Shown here: piece by piece, positions 1-8,759 of the stretch
Position numbering within the stretch: the first letter of the stretch is position 1
Layout: each line of letters starts with the position of its first letter
Assembly (NCBI GenBank): GCA_963825565.1
Contig: CAWGTW010000004.1
Span: 310,001 to 374,000, forward strand
Length of the DNA: 64,000 bases
Reading direction: 5' to 3'
DNA from: JBFGCT01 sp963825565
GTDB lineage: Bacteria; Actinomycetota; Acidimicrobiia; Acidimicrobiales; Ilumatobacteraceae
Notes under the pieces: model-generated
What the model saw: the letters and a program-made list of their open reading frames with translations, nothing else
Database searches by the model: none
Told to the model about the DNA's origin: nothing
Program-made: the position numbers and the translations under genes

Positions 1-1
1 G

Positions 2-745
2 CTCGATGCGATCCGGCGCCTGGTGAACGATGCGTTCGACCGCCTCCGGCCGGGAGGCTGGCTCGTGCTCGAGATCGGGGCCGACCAGCGTGGTGCCGCC
101 CTCGCCCTGCTCGGCGAGCGCGGGTTCACCGACGCCGAGGTCCTCCCCGATCTGGCCGGTCGCGACCGGGTCGCCCTCGGCCGCCGCCCTGCGACGCTGT
201 TCCACGACGGGGACCTGCACGTGCGTCACCTCCTCAACCAACCCGACGACCTCGCGCTGATGCTGCGCTGGTTGCGGACGCCCGAGGTGCTCGAGTGGTT
301 CGAGGGACGCGACCAGGACCACGACCTCGACGATGTCCGGGCGAGGTACGGCCCCGGCGGCGAGCACGAGCGCGAGGGGACGATCTCGACGATCTTCGAG
401 GTCGCCGGCCGGCCGGTCGGGTACCTCCAGCTCTACGAGCTCGGCCGGTGGGCCGGCGACTTCGGCCTCGACGACGGGAGCGGGATCTGGTCGCTCGACC
501 TGTTCGTCGGCGAGCCCGAGCTGCACGGCGGCGGGCTCGGCCGGCGGGTCGTCCGGGCGGCCGCCGAGTACCTGCTGGCGGAACGCGCCGCCCGCGACGT
601 CGTGATCATGCCGTATCCGGAGAACGCCAGGGCGGTTGCGGCCTACCGTGCCGCCGGCTTCGTCGAGGACGCGATCGTGCACGAGCACGAGGTCCACGAG
701 GGCCGGATGCGCGACGGCCTGCGGATGGTCTACCGGCCGGGTTGA
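2..745 (+). CDS. PrmC (HemK) C-terminus fused to GNAT acetyltransferase, 5'-partial
   Basis: The reading frame is open to the left edge, so the start is missing. The first ~55 codons match the C-terminal end of the release-factor glutamine methyltransferase PrmC: LDAIRRLV, then LRPGGWLVLEIG (a late strand of the class I SAM methyltransferase fold) and a closing DLAGRDRVALGRR. PrmC normally ends there. Here the frame continues for ~190 residues as a GNAT acetyltransferase of the aminoglycoside 6'-N-acetyltransferase-like group: HVRHLL, then a GGGLGRRVVRA acetyl-CoA loop, then PENARAVAAYRAAGF. A GTG at 23 could start a separate protein but would begin inside the methyltransferase fold, so a fusion is more likely. 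PrmC methylates the GGQ glutamine of release factors. The acetyltransferase substrate is unknown. The 3' end overlaps the convergent GH13 gene by 16 bp. Confidence 0.75.
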   Translation, partial: LDAIRRLVNDAFDRLRPGGWLVLEIGADQRGAALALLGERGFTDAEVLPDLAGRDRVALGRRPATLFHDGDLHVRHLLNQPDDLALMLRWLRTPEVLEWFEGRDQDHDLDDVRARYGPGGEHEREGTISTIFEVAGRPVGYLQLYELGRWAGDFGLDDGSGIWSLDLFVGEPELHGGGLGRRVVRAAAEYLLAERAARDVVIMPYPENARAVAAYRAAGFVEDAIVHEHEVHEGRMRDGLRMVYRPG

Positions 746-2190
746 CCCGGCTCGGCCCGGCCCGCCGGCGCCGAGATCGCACCGGTGCGCAGGTCGACGG
801 TCCGCTCGATCGTCGACGCCGGCGACGCCCAACGGACGGCGAGCTCGTGGTCCGCACTGTCGAGCAGTTCGAACGAGCCGTCGAACGCGGGCTCGGTGCA
901 ACGCCACCTGAGCAGGTCGAGCAGGTCGCGCACGACCGGCCGTTCCAGTGCCGCGGCCACCTCGTCGGGGGTGTAGCGATGGCGGTTGACGTCGCGCCCG
1001 ACCCCGGTCCGGGCGAGCAGTTCGGTGTCGTTCTCCCCGGCGAGCAACCCGACGTAGTACACCTGCGGCACGCCGGGGAGCAGCAGTTGGACGGCGCGGG
1101 CCGCGAGGTAGTGCGCGTCGTTGCGCCCGAGCGCGTCGTAGTACGTGCAGTTGACCTGGTACAGGTCGACGTTCGACGCCGCGGTACCGGTCGCGTCCCG
1201 GCTCGTCCCACCGGAGTTGTTGTGGATCGATTCGACCAGGTCGTGGATGCGCTCGGGGGGCAGCAGCCCGAGGCGGTCCGGACGCCGCGGGTCCGCGCCG
1301 ATGTCGATCACACCGATCCCGTCGTGCGTGTCGAGCACGTTGACCGCGTTGTTCGGGCGGATCGTCGTCCAGTGCTTCAACGGCCGAGCGTCACCGTTGG
1401 CGAACGCATCGAGCAGCAGCGGCGGGAGCGCGAAGTCGTACACCCAGTCGACGCGACGAGCGATGTCGATCTGGTCGCGGTGGTGGGAGTGGATCTCGAC
1501 GAGGACGTCGATGCCGCGCTCGTGCCCCTCGGCCGCCAGGCGGTCGATGAAGTCGAACGTCTCGGGCAGCATGAAGCACGAGGTCCCCGCCCGCTTGATC
1601 GCGTAGCCGACCGCATCGAGGCGGACCGCTCCGATCCCCGCCTCGGCGAACCGGTCGAGGATCCCGAGCAGGTACCGCCAGCCCGCGGCCGACTCGACGT
1701 CGATGTCGATCTGCTCGGGGGTGAACGTCGTCCAGACCAGCCGGTCGGAGCCGTCGTCGAAGCGGATCGAGGTGAACGGCGGCGTCGGCCGGGGGCGGTA
1801 GATCGCCCGCACGTCCGTCTCGGTCGGCGTGCCGCCGTACACCGATTCCGGGGTGAGGAACAGCGAGGCGTACGCCGAACGAGCTCCGTTTTCGATCCAG
1901 TCGGTCATCTCGCGCGAGAGCACCGAGACGTGGTTGACGATCAGGTCGGCCATCACGAGCCGCTTCGCGGCGAGGCCGGCGATGTCGTGCCACGTGCCGA
2001 TGCGGGGGTCGACCGCGGCATGGTCGATCGGGTCGAACCCGGCGTCGGCACCGTCGATCGGCACGAAGAACGGCAGCACGTGCAGACCGCCGAACGCCCC
2101 GGCCAGCGGCCCATCGAGGAGTCGGGCAAGCCCCGGGACGTCGCCGGCGAGACGGTCGGGATATGCGATCAGCTGCGGTGTCGAGCGCAT
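730..2190 (-). CDS. Sucrose phosphorylase-like glycoside hydrolase (GH13_18)
   Basis: 486-residue GH13 enzyme with the sucrose phosphorylase layout; these enzymes convert sucrose (or glucosylglycerate and related glycosides) and phosphate to glucose 1-phosphate. Visible motifs: DLIVNHVS (conserved region I), GAVRLDAVGY with the nucleophile Asp near residue 191, LVEIHSH with the acid/base Glu near 231, and VLDTHDGIG with the third carboxylate near 288. These positions closely parallel the catalytic triad of Bifidobacterium sucrose phosphorylase. No signal peptide, so cytoplasmic. It starts 4 bp after the TerB-like gene and is probably co-transcribed with it and the S9 peptidase. Sucrose, sucrose 6-phosphate and glucosylglycerate as substrates cannot be told apart from sequence. 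Glucose 1-phosphate would feed the glycogen and galU genes elsewhere in the window. Confidence 0.88.
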   Translation of the reverse strand: MRSTPQLIAYPDRLAGDVPGLARLLDGPLAGAFGGLHVLPFFVPIDGADAGFDPIDHAAVDPRIGTWHDIAGLAAKRLVMADLIVNHVSVLSREMTDWIENGARSAYASLFLTPESVYGGTPTETDVRAIYRPRPTPPFTSIRFDDGSDRLVWTTFTPEQIDIDVESAAGWRYLLGILDRFAEAGIGAVRLDAVGYAIKRAGTSCFMLPETFDFIDRLAAEGHERGIDVLVEIHSHHRDQIDIARRVDWVYDFALPPLLLDAFANGDARPLKHWTTIRPNNAVNVLDTHDGIGVIDIGADPRRPDRLGLLPPERIHDLVESIHNNSGGTSRDATGTAASNVDLYQVNCTYYDALGRNDAHYLAARAVQLLLPGVPQVYYVGLLAGENDTELLARTGVGRDVNRHRYTPDEVAAALERPVVRDLLDLLRWRCTEPAFDGSFELLDSADHELAVRWASPASTIERTVDLRTGAISAPAGRAEPGQPGR

Positions 2191-2194
2191 GTGG

Positions 2195-2587
2195 TCAGCC
2201 GAAGCGGACGGCGACTTCGGCGAGGATCGAGCCTTCCTCCGGCGAGACGTCGTCGTCGACCCCGGCGACGTCCCGGGCGGTCGAGAACAGCGCGGCGCGC
2301 AGCACGCGGCTGCTGATCCGGTCGTCGATCTGGTCGATGTACTCCGTGATCGCGTCGCCCTCGATCGCGTCGCGGGCCGACGCGATGGCGGGGCGGATGT
2401 AGTCCTCGAAGGAGTCGTCGCCGCGCCAATCGTCGCTGATCTCGCGGACGAGATCGATCTCCTCGTCGGCGATGTCGGAGTCGGCCAGCATCACCAGGGC
2501 CAGCAGTTCGAGCGCGGCTTGGTGTTCCCGTGCCGCGGTGGCGTGGACCGCCACGCCGCGATAGAGATCGGCGAGTCGCTCGTTCAT
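2195..2587 (-). CDS. TerB-like small helical protein
   Basis: 130-residue acidic, mainly helical protein. The segment ALVMLADSDIADEEIDLVREI, followed later by DDDVSPEEGSILAEVA, resembles the TerB / tellurite-resistance co-chaperone fold, in which acidic helical repeats may bind metal. The start ATG overlaps the stop of the upstream S9 peptidase in an ATGA arrangement (2584-2587), which suggests translational coupling. The next gene begins 4 bp after its stop. No other ter genes are nearby, so tellurite resistance should not be inferred; function unknown. Confidence 0.65.
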   Translation of the reverse strand: MNERLADLYRGVAVHATAAREHQAALELLALVMLADSDIADEEIDLVREISDDWRGDDSFEDYIRPAIASARDAIEGDAITEYIDQIDDRISSRVLRAALFSTARDVAGVDDDVSPEEGSILAEVAVRFG

Positions 2588-4797
2588 CGTGGTTCGTCCC
2601 TTTCGTCGGGCGGAGTCGGCGCTGTCGTCGGCGCCGGAGGTGTCGGGTCGGCCGGTGGCTCCGATGACGGGCCGGGAGAGTGGTCGTACCCGGTGGCGGC
2701 CGCAGGGTTGCGAGCGTGACCGTTCGCGAGCCCGAGCGAGCGGCGCAGGAAGTCGAGCTGGTGGTGGAGGAGGTTCTCGGCGACGACCTCCTGGGGGGTC
2801 ATGTGGGTGACCCCGGCCAGCGGCAGCACCTCGTGCGGGCACCCGCCGGCCAGCAGACCGGCCGACAGCCGGAGCGTGTGGGCGGCGACCACGTTGTCGT
2901 CGGCCAGCCCGTGGATCAGCAGCAGCGGTCGGGTCAGCCCGGCGGCGAGCGGGAGCAGCGAGCTCGCCTCGTACGCCTCGGCGTGGTGGGCGGGGTCGCC
3001 GAGGTACCGCTCGGTGTAGTGCGTGTCGTAGAGGCGCCATTCCGTGACCGGGGCGCCGGCGACCGCGGCATGGAACACGTCGGGCCGGGCGAGCACGGCG
3101 AGCGCGGCGAGGTACCCGCCGAAGCTCCAGCCGCGGATCGCGACGCGGTCGAGATCGAGGACGTCGAATCGCTCGGCCGCGCCGTGCAGCGCGTCGATCT
3201 GGTCGGCGAGCGGCGCGGAGGCGAGGTCGAGGTGCACCGCGCGTTCCCACTCGCTCCCGCGCCCCGGCGTGCCGCGGCCGTCGACGACGACCACGGCGAA
3301 CCCCTGATCGGCGAACCACTGCGAGGTCGTGAACGCGTTGGACGACCGCATCACACGCAGGGCGTGCGGCCCGCCGTACGGGTCGAGCAGCACCGGCAGT
3401 GGACCACCGTCGTGGTCGTGGGGCAGGAGCACCGCAGTGCTCAGCGATCGCTCGCCGGTACGGATCAGCTCGACGTTCGGTCGGACGAGTGGGACCTCGG
3501 CGAACGAGGCGATCGTTGGGCCGTCGAGGACCGTGGTCACGGCGCCCGGTCGGTCGAGCGACGCGGAGCGGATCACCGTCGTCGGGCCGCCGACCGTCGC
3601 GGAGTGGAACCCGGGTTCGGTCGTGATCTGGGCCGGCTCGCCGTCGGTCCCGATGCGCCAGACGTGGAGCACGGTGGCATCGTCGATCGGGTTGGCGGCG
3701 AACGTGACGCCGGCGGAGCCGACGTCGAGGACCGCCCGCACCTGCAGCTCGTCGGGGGTGACGGGCTCGCCGTCGATCATCAGTCGCCGGGCACCGCCGC
3801 GGTCGGCGCAGGTGACCAGGGCACCGTCGTCGGCGAGTCGCGGCGTGCCCGGTACGAGCTCGATCCACGCGTCGTCGTAATCGTGGGCGAGCACCTGGGT
3901 CTCGCCGGTGACCTCGTCGACGCGCAGCGTCATCGAACCGCGCTGGTCCCGCGACTGGACGAGGACGACGAGCCCACGTGCCGACCAGTCGACCGCGGCG
4001 ACGTACGGGAAGAACTCGCGATCCCAGTCGACGTCGACCCGCGAACCGTCGAGTCCGAGGAGGTGCACGGTGACGATGGCGTTCGCCGTGCCCGCCGCCG
4101 GATACCGGACGTGTCGCGCCGGGCGTTCGGGCTGGGCGGGATCGGCGATCGCCCAGTCGGCGACCGGGTTGGTGTCGACGCGGCAGGCGGCGATCACCGT
4201 GCCGGTCGGGTTCCACCAGTACCCGCGGAAGCGGTGCATCTCCTCGGCGGCGATGAAGTCGGCCGATCCCCACGAGACCTGCTCGTCGTCGTCGGCGGCC
4301 AGCACCCGTGCGGTGCCATCGAGCTCGCCGAGACACAGCCGTCGCCCACTGACGTACGCGATGCGCGTGGCCGGCGGGTCGGGACGGGGGTCGAACACCG
4401 GGCCGTCGACGTGCACCGGGCGTGCCCGGCCCGAGAGCAGGCCCGCGGCGTACAGCTCACCGGAGAGCGCGAACGCGGCGACCCTGCACGCGGCGTCGGT
4501 GGCGTACGCCGTGATCCCCTCGGCGCTCTCCCGGGCGCGTTCGCGGCGGGCGCGCTCGGCGTCGGGGAGGCGCTCGGCGCCGTCGGAGCCGTCGGCGAGC
4601 AGGACCGTGGGGTCGGCGACGAGGCGCTCGGTGCCGGTCGACACGTCGAGGACCCAGAGCGAGTTGACCGGGTCGCTCCCGTCGCCGCTGCGCAGGAACA
4701 CGACGCGCTCGCCGTCGGGCGAGACCGTGAGCGTCCGCGGTTCACCCAGGGTGAAGCGCTGGGTGCGCGCGTGCTGGCGGGGGAACGTGTCGCTCAC
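2584..4797 (-). CDS. S9 family prolyl oligopeptidase / dipeptidyl peptidase IV-like
   Basis: About 737 residues. An N-terminal beta-propeller (SPDGERVVFLRS blade motifs; DPPIV_N-like region with an EEMHRFRGYWW segment) precedes a C-terminal alpha/beta hydrolase domain. Catalytic Ser lies in GWSFGGY (near 557), Asp in HGLADDN (near 631) and His in GVTHMT (near 666), the usual S9 order. The Glu pair of EEMHRFRGYWW resembles the amino-terminus-binding Glu motif of DPP IV, supporting dipeptidyl peptidase activity. No signal peptide is evident, so probably cytoplasmic. An ATG exists at 4809, but I chose the GTG at 4797 because a TAGTGT hexamer (4806-4811) sits 8 nt before it and would overlap the ATG. 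First gene of a three-gene operon. Confidence 0.85.
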   Translation of the reverse strand: MSDTFPRQHARTQRFTLGEPRTLTVSPDGERVVFLRSGDGSDPVNSLWVLDVSTGTERLVADPTVLLADGSDGAERLPDAERARRERARESAEGITAYATDAACRVAAFALSGELYAAGLLSGRARPVHVDGPVFDPRPDPPATRIAYVSGRRLCLGELDGTARVLAADDDEQVSWGSADFIAAEEMHRFRGYWWNPTGTVIAACRVDTNPVADWAIADPAQPERPARHVRYPAAGTANAIVTVHLLGLDGSRVDVDWDREFFPYVAAVDWSARGLVVLVQSRDQRGSMTLRVDEVTGETQVLAHDYDDAWIELVPGTPRLADDGALVTCADRGGARRLMIDGEPVTPDELQVRAVLDVGSAGVTFAANPIDDATVLHVWRIGTDGEPAQITTEPGFHSATVGGPTTVIRSASLDRPGAVTTVLDGPTIASFAEVPLVRPNVELIRTGERSLSTAVLLPHDHDGGPLPVLLDPYGGPHALRVMRSSNAFTTSQWFADQGFAVVVVDGRGTPGRGSEWERAVHLDLASAPLADQIDALHGAAERFDVLDLDRVAIRGWSFGGYLAALAVLARPDVFHAAVAGAPVTEWRLYDTHYTERYLGDPAHHAEAYEASSLLPLAAGLTRPLLLIHGLADDNVVAAHTLRLSAGLLAGGCPHEVLPLAGVTHMTPQEVVAENLLHHQLDFLRRSLGLANGHARNPAAATGYDHSPGPSSEPPADPTPPAPTTAPTPPDERDEPR

Positions 4798-4873
4798 TGG
4801 TCGCCACACTAGGACGCGGTGCGCGGCCGGACGTGGCTCGTCGGGCGGCGAGGCGGGTGCGCCCCGCCCACGT

Positions 4874-6075
4874 TCAGCTGGGGAAGTAGCCGTTGATGTC
4901 GATGAGGATGTCGGCGCGTCCGTAGACGTAGACGCAGATCTTGCCGGTGGGGGAGACGGGGGTGATGACGGCGTTGGGGATGGTTTGGCCTTGCCCGAAG
5001 TTGAGGTTGCTGGTGCCGCCTGGGGTGCAGCCGTTGACGGTGACGAAGCCGCCGCCGATGAAGGGGTTCTCGCCGTTGGCGGCGGTGATGTTCAGCGAGA
5101 CGGCTTCGACGCCGGCGGGTGCGGGGACGCCGGCGCGGCCGGTGATCTGGAACTGGGTTGCGGGTGCGGTTCCGTCGAGGGAGCCGACCTTGTTGGGGCG
5201 TGTGTCTTCGAGCCGGACCGGGGTGCGGGCGACGAAGTCGCCGCCGCCGTTGGGGAAGTAGCCGTTGACGTCGATGAGGATGTCGGCCAGCCCGTAGACG
5301 TAGACGCAGATCTTGCCGTCGGCAGAGAGCGGGGTGATGACCGCGTTGGGGATGGTCTGGCCTTCACCGAAGTTGAGGTTGCTGGCCAACGGTCGGTTGC
5401 CGCAGTCCCAGACGGTGACGAAGCCGCCGCCGTTGAAGGGGTTCTCGCCGTTGGCCGCGGTGACGTTGAGCGACACCGCTTTGGCCCCGGTCGGGACACC
5501 GAAGCTCAGCCCGGCGATGGCGACTTCGAGGCGGGCGCCGGTGCCGTCTTTGGCGCCGACCTTGTTGGGTCGGGTGTCTTTCACCCGTTTGGGGGTGAGG
5601 GCGATGAAGTCGCTGCCGGTCGGGAAGAACCCGTTGACGTCGACGAGGATGTCGGCGCGGCCGTAGACGTAGATGCACACGTTGCCGGTCGCGGACACTG
5701 GGGTGATGACCACGTTGGGGATGGTCTGGCCTTCACCGAAGTTGAGGTTGCTGGCCGTGGGTCGGGCGCCGCAGTCCCAGACGGTGACGAAGCCGCCGCC
5801 GAGGAACGGCTGCTCGCCGTTGGCGACGGTGACGTTGAGCGACAGTGCGTCGATCCCTGCCGGCGGGAGCCCGCCGCGGCCGAACACGTTGAACTGGAAC
5901 GCTGCGCCGGTGCCGTCCTTGGTGCCGATCTTGCCCGACCCGCGGGTGTCCTCCAACCGGGACGGGGCCAACTTCGTGAACTTCGGCGACCGCGGCACGA
6001 CCGCCGGGGTGTTCGCCGCCGGGCTGGTCCCCTTGGCGTTGGTGGCGGTCACTGCGAACGTGTAGCTCTGCCCGT
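4874..6075 (-). repeat. Long direct repeat, copy 1 (3' part of protease gene)
   Basis: About 1.2 kb that is nearly identical at DNA level to 8760-9961 (constant offset of 3886 bp). It covers the three C-terminal repeats and the end of the FN3 domain. A rare difference is visible at 5711-5720, where copy 1 reads accacg and copy 2 accgcg. This level of identity, higher than in the middle of the genes, suggests recent duplication or gene conversion. Confidence 0.9.
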
Positions 6076-8629
6076 TGGTCAGGCCCGTGACGGTGCACGA
6101 CAACGACGGCGGCGCCGTCGTGCAGGTCTTCCCGCCCGGTGCCGAGGTCGCCTTGTACTGGGTGATCGGCGTCCCGCCGTCGGAGGCCGGCGAGTTCCAA
6201 GACACGGTCACCTGGCCGTTGCCCGGTGTCCCCTGCGGGGTGCGCGGAGCGGTCGGCGGCACGGTGACGATGCTCACGGTGACGTTGCCGTTCGACATGT
6301 CGAAGAATCCGGACCCTCCGCCGTAGACCCCGGAGTGCACCATGATCCGCGCCTGGCTGGATCCGATCGCCGACGTGACGAACTGGCTGCCGTCGTTGGG
6401 CACGTTGTGGGCCAACTCGGTCGGGAACGTCAGCCCACCGTCGGTCGACAGCCGGATGCTCACCGTCGACGCACCGATCGGGGCGCCAGATGTGCCGGCG
6501 ACGTTCCAGGTGACCTCGAAGTTCGCCCCGGTCACCGTCCCGCCGTTCGGGCTCGTCACCTCGAACCGAGCGCCGGTGTTGTGGACGTGGACGATCGTGT
6601 CGTCGGTGCTCACGCCGCCGCCGTTGGCCCGGTTGTCGCGCGCCGTCGCCCGGAAGTTGAGGTCGCGGGACGAGCCGACCGGGACGAGGTACTGCGCCCA
6701 GCAGTCGGCGGCGTTGCGCGACCCGTCGAGGGCCGGGCACGCGCCGTTCTGGTTCGTGCTGCCATCGCGGACGTCGGACAACCGGGGAAAGAACGACGTC
6801 GGGTTGGTCGTGGCCGGGAACGAGCGGAACAACGGACCGGCGACGACATCGGGATCGTCGAGCGCGTGACCGGACGGATCGGGGCCGGCGTCGCGCTGTT
6901 CGAAGTTGTAGGTCAGCGTGTCGCCGTTGCCGTCGGAACCGGTCGCCCCGAGGAAGAACGGGGTGCGCGCCGGGACGTACACGTCGGCACCGGCGTTGAC
7001 CACCGGCTCGATGTTGCCCGTCGGCGCGCTCGAACCGGCGCCGGGGACGGTCGCCAGGTGCGCCAAGATCTGGTCGAGGCTGCGCGAGTGGAAGTACGGG
7101 TCCGACGCGTTCGTGCCGTCGCCGGCCTGACCCTCGCCAGCCTGCTGCAGATCGTCGAACCCGCAGATCCCGGCGTACGCCTGGATCGTCGAACCGCTTC
7201 CCGGCTCGACCACGTTGCTGCCGCCGTTGCCGCCGCAGAAGCCGCCGTTGCCGTAGAAGGTGTGAGCGCCGCCGTACTGGTGGCCGATCTCGTGTGCGAC
7301 GTAGTCGACGAAGAACATGTCCATCGTCGGGTTGTAGAGCCCGGTCGTGCCCAACGCCTTCAGGCCGGAACGACCCACCACGCCGAGGCCGGCGACACCG
7401 CCCGAGCCGGTCGTGAAGACGTGGCCGATGTCATAGTTGGCGTTGCCGATCAGCTTGTCGGTGACGGCCTGATTGGTGCTCATCGCGCCGCTGTCATCGG
7501 AGTACGGATCGCAGGCAGGGCCGCCGCCCGGGTTCAGTTTGGTCGACGTACCGCCGCTGCCGCTGAGGAAGCTGAACTCGGTTCCGTTCAACGAGTACCG
7601 GGTGGAGGTGAGGGTCGTCACTTCGAACACCCCGCCGAAGAAGTTGGAGGTGCCGGTGATTTCCACGAGGTCGCCGGTCACGAGGCCATGGTTCGTCGTG
7701 GTCGTGACCTGGATCGGACCAACCGTGCCGCTGAAGGTGGAGATGTTCACCGGAGCTGTGGAACAACCGGCGCCGCCGGTGCCGGCGAACACGAGTTGGT
7801 CGGTGTTGCCGACCAGTTGTAGGCGGACCGCGAGCTCCTTTTCGAAGATGCCGGTCACGCGGTTGATGGCGGTGACGATCGCCGCCATCGCCGAGGCGCG
7901 GGTGCCGCCGTTGGCGGCGGTGTAGTAGCGGTTGGCGGCCATCGCCAGGCGGTGGGTGCGCAGCGTGGCCCCGACACGCTGCGCGGGTGGCGCAGGGGGC
8001 AGCTCGGCGGCGAGCTGGTCGATCTCGTCGGCGTTGGGTTCGACGAAGGTGTACGGGTTCTGGGTGTAGTCGTCGCGGTAGAAGCTCTGGTGGTACCGGT
8101 CGGCGAGGTGGACGGCGGGGTCGATGTACCAGTTGCCCGACGGGGTGAGGACCTGGGCGTGGAAGCCGTTGGGGGTGAGGTCGAAGGCGATGGTGGCGGC
8201 GGGGTCGGTGACGCCCTGGCCGCCGTACGTCGTGATCTCGGGGTACTTGGCGGCCAGCTCGGGGGCCATGATCGGGGTCTGCCAGACGTCGAAGGCCATC
8301 GGTGTGCCGTCGGGGGCGGGCAGGGTGATCCTCAGCGCTCCGGCTCCTTCGGCGGGGGCCGAGGCGAGGAGTGCAGCCATCGCCGGCCGGTTGAGCAACA
8401 GGTCGCGAGACTTGTCCGGGCCGGGCCTGGTGACGTCGGCGGCGGTACGGGCCTGGTCGACGACGGAGTGGGCGACATCGACGAACGGCTCGTCACCCGA
8501 CGACGGGGGTGCCTGAGCACTCGTGGTGCCGCCCGATCCGCCGGACGCGCCGACGAGCAGCGCGGCCACCAGGCTCAGGCCGACGGCGAGGCGCGCCGCC
8601 CGACGTCTTGGACTGGCTCCACCACTCAC
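4874..8629 (-). CDS. Secreted reprolysin-like zinc metalloprotease with FN3 and three C-terminal repeats (copy 1)
   Basis: About 1251 residues, secreted. The signal peptide (RRR, then LAVGLSLVAALLVGA, to about residue 36) is followed by a propeptide-like region to ~190 and a metzincin domain with zinc motif HEIGHQYGGAH (about 444-454). A ~65-residue beta-rich insert (about 296-363) interrupts the catalytic domain. After it come an Ig-like region, an FN3 domain (about 797-880, PPTAPRTPQ to TGLTNGQSYTF), then three ~115-residue repeats ending DVNGFFP, DVNGYFP and DINGYFP. The usual Met-turn methionine appears as Gln (STIQAYAGIC). I chose the GTG at 8629, preceded by GGAGG at 5 nt, over the GTG at 8641. 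Probably degrades extracellular protein; cell-surface retention through the repeats is inference. Tandem paralogue of the next gene upstream. Confidence 0.85.
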   Translation of the reverse strand: MSGGASPRRRAARLAVGLSLVAALLVGASGGSGGTTSAQAPPSSGDEPFVDVAHSVVDQARTAADVTRPGPDKSRDLLLNRPAMAALLASAPAEGAGALRITLPAPDGTPMAFDVWQTPIMAPELAAKYPEITTYGGQGVTDPAATIAFDLTPNGFHAQVLTPSGNWYIDPAVHLADRYHQSFYRDDYTQNPYTFVEPNADEIDQLAAELPPAPPAQRVGATLRTHRLAMAANRYYTAANGGTRASAMAAIVTAINRVTGIFEKELAVRLQLVGNTDQLVFAGTGGAGCSTAPVNISTFSGTVGPIQVTTTTNHGLVTGDLVEITGTSNFFGGVFEVTTLTSTRYSLNGTEFSFLSGSGGTSTKLNPGGGPACDPYSDDSGAMSTNQAVTDKLIGNANYDIGHVFTTGSGGVAGLGVVGRSGLKALGTTGLYNPTMDMFFVDYVAHEIGHQYGGAHTFYGNGGFCGGNGGSNVVEPGSGSTIQAYAGICGFDDLQQAGEGQAGDGTNASDPYFHSRSLDQILAHLATVPGAGSSAPTGNIEPVVNAGADVYVPARTPFFLGATGSDGNGDTLTYNFEQRDAGPDPSGHALDDPDVVAGPLFRSFPATTNPTSFFPRLSDVRDGSTNQNGACPALDGSRNAADCWAQYLVPVGSSRDLNFRATARDNRANGGGVSTDDTIVHVHNTGARFEVTSPNGGTVTGANFEVTWNVAGTSGAPIGASTVSIRLSTDGGLTFPTELAHNVPNDGSQFVTSAIGSSQARIMVHSGVYGGGSGFFDMSNGNVTVSIVTVPPTAPRTPQGTPGNGQVTVSWNSPASDGGTPITQYKATSAPGGKTCTTAPPSLSCTVTGLTNGQSYTFAVTATNAKGTSPAANTPAVVPRSPKFTKLAPSRLEDTRGSGKIGTKDGTGAAFQFNVFGRGGLPPAGIDALSLNVTVANGEQPFLGGGFVTVWDCGARPTASNLNFGEGQTIPNVVITPVSATGNVCIYVYGRADILVDVNGFFPTGSDFIALTPKRVKDTRPNKVGAKDGTGARLEVAIAGLSFGVPTGAKAVSLNVTAANGENPFNGGGFVTVWDCGNRPLASNLNFGEGQTIPNAVITPLSADGKICVYVYGLADILIDVNGYFPNGGGDFVARTPVRLEDTRPNKVGSLDGTAPATQFQITGRAGVPAPAGVEAVSLNITAANGENPFIGGGFVTVNGCTPGGTSNLNFGQGQTIPNAVITPVSPTGKICVYVYGRADILIDINGYFPS

Positions 8630-8759
8630 ATCAGCCTCCACCCTCTTGCTCCCGATGATCGTGGAACACTAGCCGCCGTCAACCGACCACCGTGTAGCCA
8701 TGAGGTCGCGCGGGGACGGGTGACGGGACCGCTCACCGCTCGAGCCGGCTGGGATGGGG

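Noticed and set aside
2195..2587. Tellurite resistance determinant
   Set aside because: Only a TerB-like protein is present; no terA, terC, terD or terZ homologues are nearby.
3908..7822. A very long plus-strand open frame opposite the S9 peptidase and protease genes
   Set aside because: It mirrors the codon bias of the GC-rich minus-strand genes, contains no recognisable domain and cuts across several real genes.
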